64,000 nucleotides of DNA from Priestia endophytica DSM 13796. GTDB lineage: Bacteria; Bacillota; Bacilli; Bacillales; Bacillaceae_H. The notes beneath the pieces were generated by a model. The model had not been told where the DNA came from, did no database searches, and was given only the letters and a program-made list of their open reading frames with translations. This document shows positions 17,697 to 27,153 of this stretch, one piece after another. A program made the translations under genes and the position numbers. Each line of letters starts with the position of its first letter. The stretch's first letter is position 1. The stretch is taken from positions 434,001 through 498,000 of the forward strand of contig NZ_FOXX01000001.1 of the NCBI RefSeq assembly GCF_900115845.1, in the 5' to 3' direction.

Positions 17697-18504
17697 TATC
17701 CACCAGTTCTTGAAAGGATATTTTCAATCAACAGAGTGCTCGATTCTTGAAGAAGGAAACGGTTATCTAACCGTTCAACTTACAATTGATCAAGACAAAG
17801 AGCTTATGAACCGCCCCTTTTACTGGCACTATTTAGAAAAAGTCGGCGGGGAGCCAAATCCCGCTTCTTTAACATTTATTACAAATGAACAGCGTGCACC
17901 ACAAGACATTAAAGGAGAGAAAGTTCATTTCGGTTCTCCCCGCCTTCATCAAATTTTCCAAGCAACAAGAAGATTTGGCTCAGCAATCAGGCTTTATGAA
18001 GCTAATGTAGCACGTTCAACTCATAATACTGCTTTGCATCCTTGGCTTAATATGAACGTTATGGTGTCGTATCAGTGTGATCATAAAAGAGATTACCTTT
18101 TATCTCTTGGAATCCACTTAATTACAGGAAATATTATTGAAGATTTTCACGAACTTTTAAAAGGGCAAGCACTAACGCCTAAAATTCCGGACTTTACGTT
18201 TACCCTTTCTCCTATTATTAAACCAAAAAGCGGATTTAATCGCCTTCATCAATATATTGAAAAACATATATATGAGGATGATCACAGCTGGGCGGAAGAA
18301 GCAAAAGAAAGATGGCAACAGGACCTTGATCTTCTTAATCATTTCTACGAAGACATTGAGGAAAAGCCATCAACGTATGATATTGAAAAGAAGGCGCTTC
18401 AAGACCAATATGAACCAAGAATATCCGTCAACGTCGTTAACGGAGGAATCTTTTATTTACAGGAAGGAACAGTTCGTATCCTTTTACAAAGAAAAATGGC
18501 TTGA
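17683..18504 (+). CDS. yqhG: YqhG family protein
   Basis: A 273-aa protein without clear membrane segments or a recognised enzymatic motif. Sequence start MQQHDIHQFLKGYF and position after yqhH match Bacillus YqhG, of unknown function. Three in-frame ATG codons lie at 17662, 17674 and 17683; AGGAG ends 10 nt before the last, and the family begins there. It overlaps the end of yqhH by 14 bp, so the two are translationally coupled and may act together. Confidence 0.85.
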   Translation: MQQHDIHQFLKGYFQSTECSILEEGNGYLTVQLTIDQDKELMNRPFYWHYLEKVGGEPNPASLTFITNEQRAPQDIKGEKVHFGSPRLHQIFQATRRFGSAIRLYEANVARSTHNTALHPWLNMNVMVSYQCDHKRDYLLSLGIHLITGNIIEDFHELLKGQALTPKIPDFTFTLSPIIKPKSGFNRLHQYIEKHIYEDDHSWAEEAKERWQQDLDLLNHFYEDIEEKPSTYDIEKKALQDQYEPRISVNVVNGGIFYLQEGTVRILLQRKMA

Positions 18505-18524
18505 AAACAACAAGGAGGATTTTG

Positions 18525-18866
18525 ATGAAACTTTTTATTAAAACAATTGTTGCATTTTTTTCACTAAGCCTTATTACCGTGCCATTTTTGCACGGTCATG
18601 CCGAAACATCTTCACATATAACTCAATCAGCTGATCACGCAAAATGGGGCCGCCTCGCTGTTAAACAGACACAAATGAGGTATCCTGTTGCTCAAATTAA
18701 AGATTATGCATATCTTGGCAGGGGAAAGGAAAAAAATCTTGAAACACAGCGCTTTAAACTTTGGCTTCAGCAAGGAGAGAAAAAGTTTACTGTGTTTATT
18801 ACAATCAAAGTTGATCCAAAAAACAACACCATGAAAAAAATTCAGTTTGTTGAAAGTTTAAATTAA
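18525..18866 (+). CDS. yqzG: YqzG-like secreted protein (DUF3889)
   Basis: A 113-aa protein with a signal peptide (hydrophobic about 4-22, likely cleavage after HGHA) and a DUF3889 domain containing AKWGRLAVKQTQMRYP and KDYAYLGRG. The start is ATG at 18525, with AAGGAGGA at 18512-18519. Function is unknown; the family is exported. In B. subtilis yqzG sits next to the comG and tapA genes (recalled); here it directly follows yqhG. Confidence 0.85.
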   Translation: MKLFIKTIVAFFSLSLITVPFLHGHAETSSHITQSADHAKWGRLAVKQTQMRYPVAQIKDYAYLGRGKEKNLETQRFKLWLQQGEKKFTVFITIKVDPKNNTMKKIQFVESLN

Positions 18867-18897
18867 AAAAGAGGAGCAAATTTGCTCCTCTTTTTAA
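18866..18897. terminator. Bidirectional terminator between yqzG and cydD
   Basis: Stem AAAGAGGAGCAAA / TTTGCTCCTCTTT, about 13 bp with almost no loop, with A and T flanks, between convergent genes. Confidence 0.85.
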
Positions 18898-18922
18898 TTA
18901 GCCAATAAGAAAAGAATCGACT

Positions 18923-20665
18923 TTAGACAAACTGTATGGGTTTATCCAACTCATATAGCTTCTGATAGTAAGAAGATGTTTTTAATAATTCATCATGCGT
19001 ACCTCTCATTTTCACACGTCCATCTTCTAAAAAGATAATTTCGTCCATTTTCTCAATTCCTGTGAGATGATGTGTTACCCATAAAAGCGTTTTGCCTTCT
19101 AACGTTTCAAAGATGGTATCTAACAACGCTCTTTCTGTAATAGGGTCAAGACCAACTGTTGGTTCATCAAGCATGACAATAGGCGTTTTTTGAAGAAGAA
19201 CCCGAGCAAGAGCAATTCGTTGACGTTCGCCACCTGAAAAGCGCTGTCCTGTCTCTTCCATTGATGTTTGATATCCGTCCTGAAGAGAGGAAACAAGATT
19301 TTCTAATCTAACTTTTTTCACCACTTCTTTAACTTCTTCTTCTGTTGCGTTCTCGTTTGCAAGTAGCAAATTATTCGCTACATTTGTGTTAAACAAATAC
19401 GGATTTTGATTTAAAACTGAAATAAGAGAGGATGTTCCGTCTTTAATAGATGAAGCATTGTATTCATTTAACGTAACAGCTCCTCCTTTTGGAACAAGCA
19501 GTCCTTGAATTGCTTGCAAAAGCGTAGATTTACCCGCCCCACTTCTTCCGATAATGGCAATTTTCTTCCCTTGAGGAATGTGCAAATTAATATCTTTTAG
19601 CACAGCCCCTTCTTGTTCTTCATATTGAAATGATAGATTTTTCAAGTCAATTGTAACATTCTCTTTTGAATGGTTATACACAACTTGCTTTAATCTATTT
19701 TCCTTTGAAGACTCTAGCTTATTTTCCAAGTTTGTAATACGTGTTAGCGATTCTTCATAGCGTGGATATTTCTCAACCGCATTTGAAACAGGAATAATAG
19801 CTTCTGATAACGGAATAACAACAAGCACAAAAGCAGCAATATAGATGTTTGCAAGTTCACCATGCGAGAACAAGTTTGATGAGAATATCATCATTGTTAC
19901 AATCATAGCTGCTACAACAACTTGAGCGATAAACTCTCGGTAGTATTGCCATCTTTTTGTTTTTCGATCAGCCTCATCCACTTTACGACCAATGCGTAGG
20001 ACTCGCTCTAAAAAAGTGCCTTTCTGACCGCTCATAAGCCAGTCACTAATACCAAGCAAACCGTCTGTTGTATATTGATACATACGATCTTTTTCGTGCT
20101 TATATGTTCTATTCACTGCTCGCATATGCACAAGGGAGAAAATAGGCATTACAATAATAAGCATAAAAAAATACAAAGCCATTAAAAGAGCAAAAGGAAG
20201 ACTAAAATAGCCAAGAACAATAATGCTAATGATATATAGTAAGAGCGCTGAAGCTGTTGGCAGGACTGTCCGTAAATAAAGGTCTTGAAGCCCCTCAATA
20301 TCTTCAGCAAGCACGCCTAGTATTTCTCCTGTTTTTAGCTGTTTGTTTCCTGCAATACGTGGCTCAACAAGATGATAAAGACGCGTTCTCATCTTAGCAA
20401 GTACACGTAAAATAAAATCATGACTTACTAGACGCTCCGAATAGCGAAAAACGGCGCGCCCTAACCCAAACGTACGAACAAGCACAACCGGTACATAAAC
20501 AAGCAAAATATTTTCAGGACGAAGTGAGGATTTACTGATTAAAAATCCTGAGGTGAACATAAGCGCTGCTGCTGATCCAATTGAAAGCATGCTAAGCAGC
20601 ATAATCCCAATCATTCGGTATTTATACTTTTGAACATATGGCATAATCCAGCTGCTCTTCTTCAC
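18923..20665 (-). CDS. cydD: Cytochrome bd biogenesis ABC exporter, second subunit
   Basis: A 580-aa ABC half-exporter: six membrane helices (about 15-290), then an ATPase domain with Walker A GRSGAGKST, signature FSGGERQ, Walker B IVMLDEPT and the switch His in VTHH. With its partner it forms the thiol (Cys/GSH) exporter needed to assemble cytochrome bd. In B. subtilis naming this last gene is cydD; in E. coli-based naming it corresponds to CydC. It overlaps cydC by 4 bp and ends the cydABCD operon. Confidence 0.93.
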   Translation of the reverse strand: MKKSSWIMPYVQKYKYRMIGIMLLSMLSIGSAAALMFTSGFLISKSSLRPENILLVYVPVVLVRTFGLGRAVFRYSERLVSHDFILRVLAKMRTRLYHLVEPRIAGNKQLKTGEILGVLAEDIEGLQDLYLRTVLPTASALLLYIISIIVLGYFSLPFALLMALYFFMLIIVMPIFSLVHMRAVNRTYKHEKDRMYQYTTDGLLGISDWLMSGQKGTFLERVLRIGRKVDEADRKTKRWQYYREFIAQVVVAAMIVTMMIFSSNLFSHGELANIYIAAFVLVVIPLSEAIIPVSNAVEKYPRYEESLTRITNLENKLESSKENRLKQVVYNHSKENVTIDLKNLSFQYEEQEGAVLKDINLHIPQGKKIAIIGRSGAGKSTLLQAIQGLLVPKGGAVTLNEYNASSIKDGTSSLISVLNQNPYLFNTNVANNLLLANENATEEEVKEVVKKVRLENLVSSLQDGYQTSMEETGQRFSGGERQRIALARVLLQKTPIVMLDEPTVGLDPITERALLDTIFETLEGKTLLWVTHHLTGIEKMDEIIFLEDGRVKMRGTHDELLKTSSYYQKLYELDKPIQFV

Positions 20666-22377
20666 GATGCATCCCCCATTTGTGCCTTTAGTAATCGTTT
20701 GTAAGCTCCATTTTTTTCTATAAGCTCTTCGTGTGTGCCAACTTCAACAATTTTGCCTTCTTCCATCACTAAAATAACATCCATTTCTTTCATCCAGTGC
20801 AAGCGATGTGAAGCAAAGAACATGAGCTTCCCTTGTGAAAGATGTAGTAATACTTCTTTTAAATCATATTCAGTTTCAACATCAAGCTGCGCTGTTGGTT
20901 CATCAAATAATAGGACAGAACGCTCGCTCAAGAAAGCCCTTGCTAACGCAATCCGCTGTGCTTGACCACCGCTTAGCGTGCGCCCTCCTTCTCCGATGAT
21001 TTCATCTTCACGATGTGGCAGACGCACTACCATACTTCCTAATCCAGCTTGGCGGATGGCTAATCTTACTCTTTCATCACTCGCATCAGGCTGATAAAAC
21101 CGAATGTTTTCTTTAATAGAACCTGTAAAAATAAACGGGTGCTGAGGAATATAAACGGTTTGTTCTTGCCATGCTTCTGAAGTAAGCTGAACGTCTTCTT
21201 CATCAATGCGAACAGCTCCTTCATTAATAGGTAGAAAACCGCTTAACGCGTCAATTAGCGTAGACTTTCCAGCTCCGCTCATTCCCATAATTCCTACCTT
21301 TTGATTTCCCTTTATCTGAAAAGAAAGGTTATGCAGCGTATTTTCTTCTTTTCCTTCATGATGAATATTGACATCTTGAAAAGTAATTGTGCTTTCCTTT
21401 GTAAAACGAGGTGCTGTTCCTGAAACAGTTACTTCCTCGCCTTTTTTAATAACAGCTAGTATTTCTTCTCCTGCTTCTTTTCCATCTAATGTTGCATGAT
21501 AGTCATTCCCAACCTCTCGAATAGGTAGAAAGTATTCTGGTGAAAGTAGCAGCACAAGAAGAGCCGGCTCTAATGTAAGCGTACCGTCGATAAGGCGCAA
21601 ACCTAACATAACCGCCACAATAGCAATGGATAGTTGTGTAAATAAATCAAGGGCAAACGTTGATAAAAAGGCAATACGAAGCGTACCCATTGTTGACTTT
21701 CGATACTGGCCACTAACTTTTTCAATTGTTTCACCATGCTCTTTACTTCTACCTAAAAACTTTAGGGTACGAAGACCGCGCAACGAATCAACAAAATGAT
21801 TTGAAAGTAAACGATATGATGCCCACTGTGCGTCAATTTTCTTTTGTGCGGCAAGTCCAAGTAAAATCATAAAGACAATTAAAATAGGCATGGTAATGAA
21901 TAAAATTAGAGCAGAAAGATGGTCATAAAACCAAATATAAATAAGAACAAGCCATGGTGTAATCCCGATAGCAACAAGCTTCGGAATAAAAAGTTCAAGA
22001 TAATCACGTAATTTTCCTAATCCTTCAATTAAAAATGTTACAAGATGTCCCGTACCTTCCCTTTTTGTATAGCGTGGTCCAAGCTTAAAAATACTTTGAA
22101 GAAGTGCTGAGCGTAGTTCGGTAACCGTCGCTTCCCCGAACTTATAAAGTATTTTTTTAATTAACAATGAACATAGATGTCTAGCAAGAAAGGCTACTAT
22201 AAAGTAGCCTATTGTTTCTATTTGTGATGTTAAGCTTTTTCCGTTAAAAAGTGAGGTAATGGCTTCTGCTAGCCATTTTGCTTGAAAAATAATGGCTATA
22301 GTTTGAAGAAGCACCCCGAGAGATACGAGCGCTAATACTCTTTTGATGCCTTTATAGGCCATTAAGTTTCTTCCCAT
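20662..22377 (-). CDS. cydC: Cytochrome bd biogenesis ABC exporter, first subunit
   Basis: A 571-aa ABC half-exporter with an N-terminal six-helix domain (about 10-300) and an ATPase domain: Walker A GMSGAGKST, signature LSGGQAQR, Walker B LLFDEPTAQLD, switch His in ASHR. Pairs with CydD for redox export supporting cytochrome bd. E. coli-based naming would be CydD. Start ATG overlaps the cydB stop by one base (TAATG), so translation is coupled. Confidence 0.93.
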   Translation of the reverse strand: MGRNLMAYKGIKRVLALVSLGVLLQTIAIIFQAKWLAEAITSLFNGKSLTSQIETIGYFIVAFLARHLCSLLIKKILYKFGEATVTELRSALLQSIFKLGPRYTKREGTGHLVTFLIEGLGKLRDYLELFIPKLVAIGITPWLVLIYIWFYDHLSALILFITMPILIVFMILLGLAAQKKIDAQWASYRLLSNHFVDSLRGLRTLKFLGRSKEHGETIEKVSGQYRKSTMGTLRIAFLSTFALDLFTQLSIAIVAVMLGLRLIDGTLTLEPALLVLLLSPEYFLPIREVGNDYHATLDGKEAGEEILAVIKKGEEVTVSGTAPRFTKESTITFQDVNIHHEGKEENTLHNLSFQIKGNQKVGIMGMSGAGKSTLIDALSGFLPINEGAVRIDEEDVQLTSEAWQEQTVYIPQHPFIFTGSIKENIRFYQPDASDERVRLAIRQAGLGSMVVRLPHREDEIIGEGGRTLSGGQAQRIALARAFLSERSVLLFDEPTAQLDVETEYDLKEVLLHLSQGKLMFFASHRLHWMKEMDVILVMEEGKIVEVGTHEELIEKNGAYKRLLKAQMGDAS

Positions 22378-23393
22378 TAGTATTCCATATGCTCCTTATG
22401 GTTAATACGTTTACGAAAAACGTAGTAACTCCAAATTTGATATCCTAAAACGAACGGTAGCAATGTGAGTCCAAGATATGTGATTACTTTTAATGAATAA
22501 GCTCCAGATGCTGCATTATGAATTGTTAAGTTGTAAGCTTCATTAATTGAACTAATCATTACCCTTGGAAATAATCCAATAAACAGCGATCCTGTTACTA
22601 ACATGATGACAAGACCTGACGAAAAGAACGCCCATCCGTCTCGCCCTCTTGTTAGAAAGTAGCCAAGAAATAAGTAAACAACGATTCCTGCTAGAAATAA
22701 GTACTCCAATAAGTTTCCATGCACTGTGAACAAATCTGTTTTAAAGAAAGTAGCCACACCAACCGTAACTAATAAGACCGCATTAATGGGAAGTAGCTTC
22801 TTAGCAACTTGGCGACAGCGATCTCTTAAATCATACATAAGACGGATTGTTCCAAATGTAAGGCCGTGCATAAAACAAAGCATTGTTAATGTTACACCAC
22901 CAAGTAGCGTATACCAGTTTACAATGTCTGAGAAAGATGCTCTCATCTGCATATCCCCATCAATTGGTACTCCTTGAATAATAGCTGTGAACATTGTGCC
23001 AAAAGCAAGTGGAGGAATAATGCTTCCAAAAAGAATTACCCAGTCCCACGTTGTTCTCCAAACAGGGCTTTTCGCTTTTCCTCTAAATTCAAACGCAACG
23101 CCCCGACCAATTAAAGCAAGTAAGATAATCACGAAAACAAGGTAAAAACCGCTTAACATTGAAGCATACCAGTTTGGGAATGCCGCGAACATCGCGCCAA
23201 TCCCTGTGATAAGCCACACTTCATTAGCATCCCAAACAGGACCAATTGAATTGATAAAAGCGCGACGCTCTGCATCTGTTCTCGCTACAAATTTTGTTGA
23301 TATTCCAACTCCAAAGTCGAATCCTTCTAAGAAGAAGAATCCAACAAACATAAAGGCCACAAGAATAAACCAAAATTCATTAAGAGATAGCAT
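22377..23393 (-). CDS. cydB: Cytochrome bd ubiquinol/menaquinol oxidase subunit II
   Basis: A 338-aa membrane subunit with about eight or nine helices, beginning with LNEFWFILVAFMFVGFFFLEGFDFGVG. It also has GPVWDANEVWLI, the typical CydB motif. It forms the quinol oxidase with CydA, a high-affinity terminal oxidase used at low oxygen. It overlaps cydA by 14 bp and cydC by 1 bp. Confidence 0.97.
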   Translation of the reverse strand: MLSLNEFWFILVAFMFVGFFFLEGFDFGVGISTKFVARTDAERRAFINSIGPVWDANEVWLITGIGAMFAAFPNWYASMLSGFYLVFVIILLALIGRGVAFEFRGKAKSPVWRTTWDWVILFGSIIPPLAFGTMFTAIIQGVPIDGDMQMRASFSDIVNWYTLLGGVTLTMLCFMHGLTFGTIRLMYDLRDRCRQVAKKLLPINAVLLVTVGVATFFKTDLFTVHGNLLEYLFLAGIVVYLFLGYFLTRGRDGWAFFSSGLVIMLVTGSLFIGLFPRVMISSINEAYNLTIHNAASGAYSLKVITYLGLTLLPFVLGYQIWSYYVFRKRINHKEHMEY

Positions 23394-24780
23394 GTTGACC
23401 CTCCTTCATAAACGGATCATGATTTTCTTCTATCATCTCTTCCTCATGATGTGGTCCCTTCTTAATCTCCCGCACAAATAAAGTGACCATAACTGCAAAT
23501 AAAATAATGTAAAATGTTGAGAAAGCAATAAGTGAGAACAGTACTTGACCCGCTGTTACATTAGCTGAAACAGCATCCTCTGTTTGCATATACCCAAAAA
23601 CAACCCATGGTTGACGTCCAATTTCGGTCATAATCCAACCTGCTGAGTTTCCTATAAAAGGAAATGAAATAGCTATAACCATCAAGCAAAGATACCATTT
23701 GCTTTGAACTAACTTCTTACGAGCGTAGAGATATGCCCCTAAAATAGCTAATCCAACGATTGCTCCTCCTAAAACGGCCATAACGCGGAAACTCCAAAAT
23801 ACGGTTTTAACCGGTGGTATGTAGTTTCCTTCTCCGTACATTTTCGTATAGCGTTCTTGCAATTCATTCATACCTGTTACAGAACCTGAAAACTTACCAT
23901 AAGATAAGTAACTTAATAGGTAAGGAATTTCAACCTCTGACGTATTTTCTTTGTTAGCTGTATCAATATTTGCAATAGCTGTCCATGCTCCTGGGTCTTC
24001 ACTGTTTTCCCAAAGCCCTTCTGCTGCTGCCATCTTCATTGGCTGTGTTTCAACTAAATATTGAGCTTGTTCGTGCCCTGAAAGTGCTAGCCCAATTCCT
24101 GATGCTACTCCAACAGTAATTGCTACTTTAAAAGATCTTTGATAAAAATCAACGTGCTTCTTTTTCAAAAAGGCGATTGCACTAATACCTGTAATAAATA
24201 GTGCTCCTGTTGCAAATGAACCAAATAGTGTATGAGGGAACTCAACCCAAAGCTGTCCATTTGTTAAAATCGCTGCAAAGTCATGCATTTCAAGGCGTCC
24301 TCGTTGAAGTACTTCTCCAACTGGATGCTGCATGAAAGAGTTTGCTGATAAAATAAAAAATGCTGAGAACATCGTTCCTAATGAAACGAGCCAAATACAA
24401 AGGGCATGAAGCCATTTCGGCAAACGATCCCAACCAAAAATCCATAACCCTAAAAATGTTGATTCCATGAAAAAGGCAAGCAATGCCTCAATTGCGAGCG
24501 GTGCCCCGAACACATCTCCAACAAAGCGAGAGTATTCAGACCAGTTCATTCCAAACTGAAATTCTTGCAAAATACCTGTTACAACACCAACAGCAAAGTT
24601 AATTAAAAACAGGTGCCCCCAGAACTTTGCCATCTTTTTATATGCTTCATCTTTCTTCACTACATAGATTGTTTCCATAATTGCAATGATGAAAGCTAAT
24701 CCAATTGATAGTGGTACAAATAGAAAGTGAAATAGCGTTGTGGAAGCAAACTGAATGCGTGATAATTCAACTACATCCAT
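23380..24780 (-). CDS. cydA: Cytochrome bd oxidase subunit I
   Basis: A 466-aa haem-binding subunit. Expected ligands are present: H18 in TTLFHFLFVPLS, H183 in EFPHTLFG, E98 in PLAIEALLAFF, and the GRQPW motif in TEIGRQPWVVFGYM. The quinol-binding Q-loop is of the short type found in Firmicutes. The SGHEQAQ segment is typical. It heads the cydABCD operon. The start is ATG at 24780 with GAGGGGG upstream. Two Rex-like sites lie in its promoter region. Confidence 0.97.
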   Translation of the reverse strand: MDVVELSRIQFASTTLFHFLFVPLSIGLAFIIAIMETIYVVKKDEAYKKMAKFWGHLFLINFAVGVVTGILQEFQFGMNWSEYSRFVGDVFGAPLAIEALLAFFMESTFLGLWIFGWDRLPKWLHALCIWLVSLGTMFSAFFILSANSFMQHPVGEVLQRGRLEMHDFAAILTNGQLWVEFPHTLFGSFATGALFITGISAIAFLKKKHVDFYQRSFKVAITVGVASGIGLALSGHEQAQYLVETQPMKMAAAEGLWENSEDPGAWTAIANIDTANKENTSEVEIPYLLSYLSYGKFSGSVTGMNELQERYTKMYGEGNYIPPVKTVFWSFRVMAVLGGAIVGLAILGAYLYARKKLVQSKWYLCLMVIAISFPFIGNSAGWIMTEIGRQPWVVFGYMQTEDAVSANVTAGQVLFSLIAFSTFYIILFAVMVTLFVREIKKGPHHEEEMIEENHDPFMKEGQHAIS

Positions 24781-24811
24781 AAAGTCCCCCTCTTTCTCTC
24801 TAAATTTATCT

Positions 24812-24829
24812 TTGTGAAATATTGAGCAA
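24812..24829. promoter_or_regulatory. Rex-like operator near cydA (proximal)
   Basis: TTGTGAAATATTGAGCAA: left half TTGTGAA and the AT centre fit the Bacillus Rex consensus TTGTGAAWWWWTTCACAA; the right half matches 4 of 7. About 32 bp upstream of the start codon, in the 5' leader. Confidence 0.5.
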
Positions 24830-24872
24830 TCTAATCCATGCCTCTAGTATACTACCTCATATATATATTTGT

Positions 24873-24890
24873 TTGTGAAACATTGAACAT
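24873..24890. promoter_or_regulatory. Rex-like operator near cydA (distal)
   Basis: TTGTGAAACATTGAACAT: perfect left half TTGTGAA, right half 4 of 7. Same orientation as the proximal site, 61 bp apart. Confidence 0.5.
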
Positions 24891-25146
24891 TCTATGACAT
24901 AATTGAGACAAATTTGTTAACATGTTGGTTATACGGGAAAAAAGAACGTCATTGGGATGCTTTTATTGGATAAAAAAGCAAAGTTTTTCCTTTTCATTTC
25001 TTTTTCTAATCATTTTCGAGTGATAATAGATAAAAAAAGCACCTCAAAAAGGAAAATATCACACCTCTACGGAACAGTAAGATAGTTTTTGCTATAATTT
25101 TAATCTTTCCTAATTAAAAGATACTTCCCTCTAAACTTTCTCATTT

Positions 25147-25181
25147 CAAAAAAAATAGTGCATTAAATACGCACTATTTTA
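25147..25181 (-). terminator. Terminator after moaA
   Basis: Stem AAAATAGTGC / GCACTATTTT (25152-25180) with a T-run on the minus strand; it overlaps the moaA stop codon. Confidence 0.8.
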
Positions 25182-26183
25182 TCCACCAATATAAGACATC
25201 TCAATTGGCTCTCGCTTATCTTTTAAGTTTGCTCGATCTTCTGAATACCGATCATCACGCTTCTTCCACACAGAAGAAATATATTCAAAAAGCTCTTCAT
25301 CTGACTTTCCACTTCTTAATTTTTCTCTTAAATCCGTTCCTTTTGAAGCAAACAAACAGGTATAAAGCTGCCCGCTTGCAGATACTCTTGCTCTTGTACA
25401 AGAGCCACAAAACGTGTCTGAAACAGAGCTAATAAAACCAACTTCTCCTGTTTTATCGCTATACTCATAGCGCTTTGCAACTTCCCCAAAATAGGCTTCT
25501 TTTACAGGAGTCAGCGAAAATTCGCTTTGAAGTTCTGTTAAAATATCCTTTTTCGTCATCACATCACTCATATCCCATCCATTTGTTGAGCCAACATCCA
25601 TATATTCAATGAACCGAAGCGTTACTCCTAATCTCTTAAAATAGCGAGCCATAGGTAGGATTTGATTGTCATTTACACCTTTTTGAACAACCATATTAAT
25701 TTTCACATAGAGACCTGCTTCTCTAGCAGCATTAATTCCTTTTAAAACAGGAGAAATTCCAACACCTCTTCCGTTCATATAGCGAAATACATCGTCTTCA
25801 ATAGCATCCAAACTAATGTTAACACGCTGTACCCCTGCTCCTCGCAAGTCTTGAGCAAGCTTCGGAAGAAACACGCCATTTGTTGTTACAGCAATATCTT
25901 CAATTCCTGTTTTTTCCCCAATTCTTTCTATTAAAAAAGGTAATCCTTTTCTCAGCAGTGGCTCCCCACCTGTAATGCGTATTTTCTCCACTCCTAACTG
26001 AGAAAACAACACGCTTAAGCGTACGAGCTCATCATCTGTGAGAAGTTCTTCGTTCTGTAAAAACGTATAATTCTCATCAAAAATATGGGCTGGCATACAA
26101 TAGTGACAGCGAAAATTACATTGATCAATAACAGAAAGGCGCAAATCTCTTAGCGGTCGTTTAAATTGATCTTGTACAGCCAT
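25179..26183 (-). CDS. moaA: GTP 3',8-cyclase MoaA
   Basis: A 334-aa radical SAM enzyme that starts molybdenum cofactor synthesis by cyclising GTP. N-terminal cluster CNFRCHYC (CxxxCxxC) and the C-terminal cluster FCGSC plus a later Cys in LYTCLF are present, as is the essential C-terminal GlyGly (SYIGG). The gene stands alone between cydA and yqzE, away from other moa genes, which is unremarkable in bacilli. It begins ATG at 26183 behind AAGGGGG. Confidence 0.96.
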   Translation of the reverse strand: MAVQDQFKRPLRDLRLSVIDQCNFRCHYCMPAHIFDENYTFLQNEELLTDDELVRLSVLFSQLGVEKIRITGGEPLLRKGLPFLIERIGEKTGIEDIAVTTNGVFLPKLAQDLRGAGVQRVNISLDAIEDDVFRYMNGRGVGISPVLKGINAAREAGLYVKINMVVQKGVNDNQILPMARYFKRLGVTLRFIEYMDVGSTNGWDMSDVMTKKDILTELQSEFSLTPVKEAYFGEVAKRYEYSDKTGEVGFISSVSDTFCGSCTRARVSASGQLYTCLFASKGTDLREKLRSGKSDEELFEYISSVWKKRDDRYSEDRANLKDKREPIEMSYIGG

Positions 26184-26314
26184 AAGCCGTAATCCCCCTT
26201 ACATATACATCCGTTCATGTGTGACTCTATATATATATAAATTGATAGAATATTCTTACTCATTATGCATCAAAGTAGTTTTTACTTTAACATACTTAAA
26301 AAGGATTGTATATA

Positions 26315-26344
26315 AAAGCATCCTGCAGAGAGTGCAGGATGCTT
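26315..26344 (-). terminator. Terminator after yqzE
   Basis: Stem GCATCCTGCA / TGCAGGATGC (26319-26342) followed by T-rich sequence on the minus strand. Confidence 0.75.
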
Positions 26345-26350
26345 ATTATG

Positions 26351-26536
26351 CTATTTATTTTTTTGACGACGCTTCATCATAATTAGCGCATACGGTAAAA
26401 CACCAAACCAGCGAACTGCAAACGGTTGGCGTTCTTGCTTTTTTTGCTGACGCTGTTTTTTCCGATCGTCTTTTGGCTTATCCATGTATTGAACAATTTC
26501 TTGTGTCATAAACTTAACATAATCATTCACTGACAC
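26351..26536 (-). CDS. yqzE: YqzE family small protein
   Basis: A 61-aa protein, highly charged in the middle (KKQRQQKKQERQ) with a short hydrophobic C-terminal part (WFGVLPYALIMM). Family and place beside comGG match YqzE of Bacillus, of unknown function and transcribed with the late competence genes in B. subtilis. I prefer GTG at 26534-26536, with AAGGTGG 5 nt upstream; upstream GTG at 26545 overlaps that site. Confidence 0.75.
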   Translation of the reverse strand: MSVNDYVKFMTQEIVQYMDKPKDDRKKQRQQKKQERQPFAVRWFGVLPYALIMMKRRQKNK

Positions 26537-26654
26537 GTTGTCCACCTTCTTTCAGTACGTAGCATGCCCTTTTTTAATGGATTTTAATCATTGAAGAAAG
26601 GGATAGAGAATAGAAAATAGAGTAAACTATAATACGCATGATTCGTTTTAGCGA

Positions 26655-26747
26655 GGAAACGTTAATTTTACGCTACTGCTTATCTCTTGTACTTCATCAC
26701 CTCTTAAGTTTCATTAACGATAAAATTAACTTTATTTCGCGTTTCCA
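26655..26747. repeat. Nested inverted repeat downstream of comGG
   Basis: GGAAACG TTAATTTTA (26655-26670) is matched by TAAAATTAA (26721-26729) and CGTTTCC (26740-26746) in nested order, with an 11-nt bulge on one side and a loop of about 50 nt. It has no T-run. It could be a structured leader of yqzE or a weak end of the comG transcript. Confidence 0.5.
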
Positions 26748-26757
26748 TAACCAAGCT

Positions 26758-27153
26758 TTAAAAAGAAAGGGATGACCCTTCTTGATATTGGATTACTTTA
26801 TGAGAGTCTACATCCATAACAACCCATACTGTTGCATTTCCGCTATTTGCCCCTTTACACACAAGCTCTACTTTTGCTTCTGTTGCACTTAAAGGACTAA
26901 TCGTAATTTCAACACTTCCGTTTTTAGTTTCAATCCATGATGTCTCTTCTTTTTTTAATGAATCATTAACATACTTTTTCGCTTCAAATAGACCGTGATT
27001 AATCAAATATTGAAGCTGATATCTTCCTTTCGTTTCATAAAAACTCCGCGCTTCTACAACATAAAGCGCACTATAATGAGTAAGAAGAAATAGGACAAGA
27101 AAAGTTAGAAGAAGAGTGATTGGCAACACAAATCCCCTTTCATTTTTTCTCAT
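26758..27153 (-). CDS. comGG: Competence type IV pilus minor pilin ComGG
   Basis: A 131-aa pilin-like protein with a short positively charged leader (MRKNERGF), a hydrophobic helix of about 20 residues and a globular domain. It is a minor pseudopilin of the competence pilus needed for DNA uptake. It overlaps comGF by 4 bp as last gene of comGA-GG. Sequence of ComGG is poorly conserved, so assignment rests mainly on position and topology. Confidence 0.85.
   Translation of the reverse strand: MRKNERGFVLPITLLLTFLVLFLLTHYSALYVVEARSFYETKGRYQLQYLINHGLFEAKKYVNDSLKKEETSWIETKNGSVEITISPLSATEAKVELVCKGANSGNATVWVVMDVDSHKVIQYQEGSSLSF

Larger units (their letters stand above)
24781..25140. other. Intergenic region upstream of cydA
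   Basis: AT-rich, no credible ORF. It holds the cydA ribosome binding site, two TTGTGAA half-sites resembling the Rex operator, and a TATACT that could serve as -10 on the minus strand (around 24848). No clear -35 partner was found. Confidence 0.5.
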
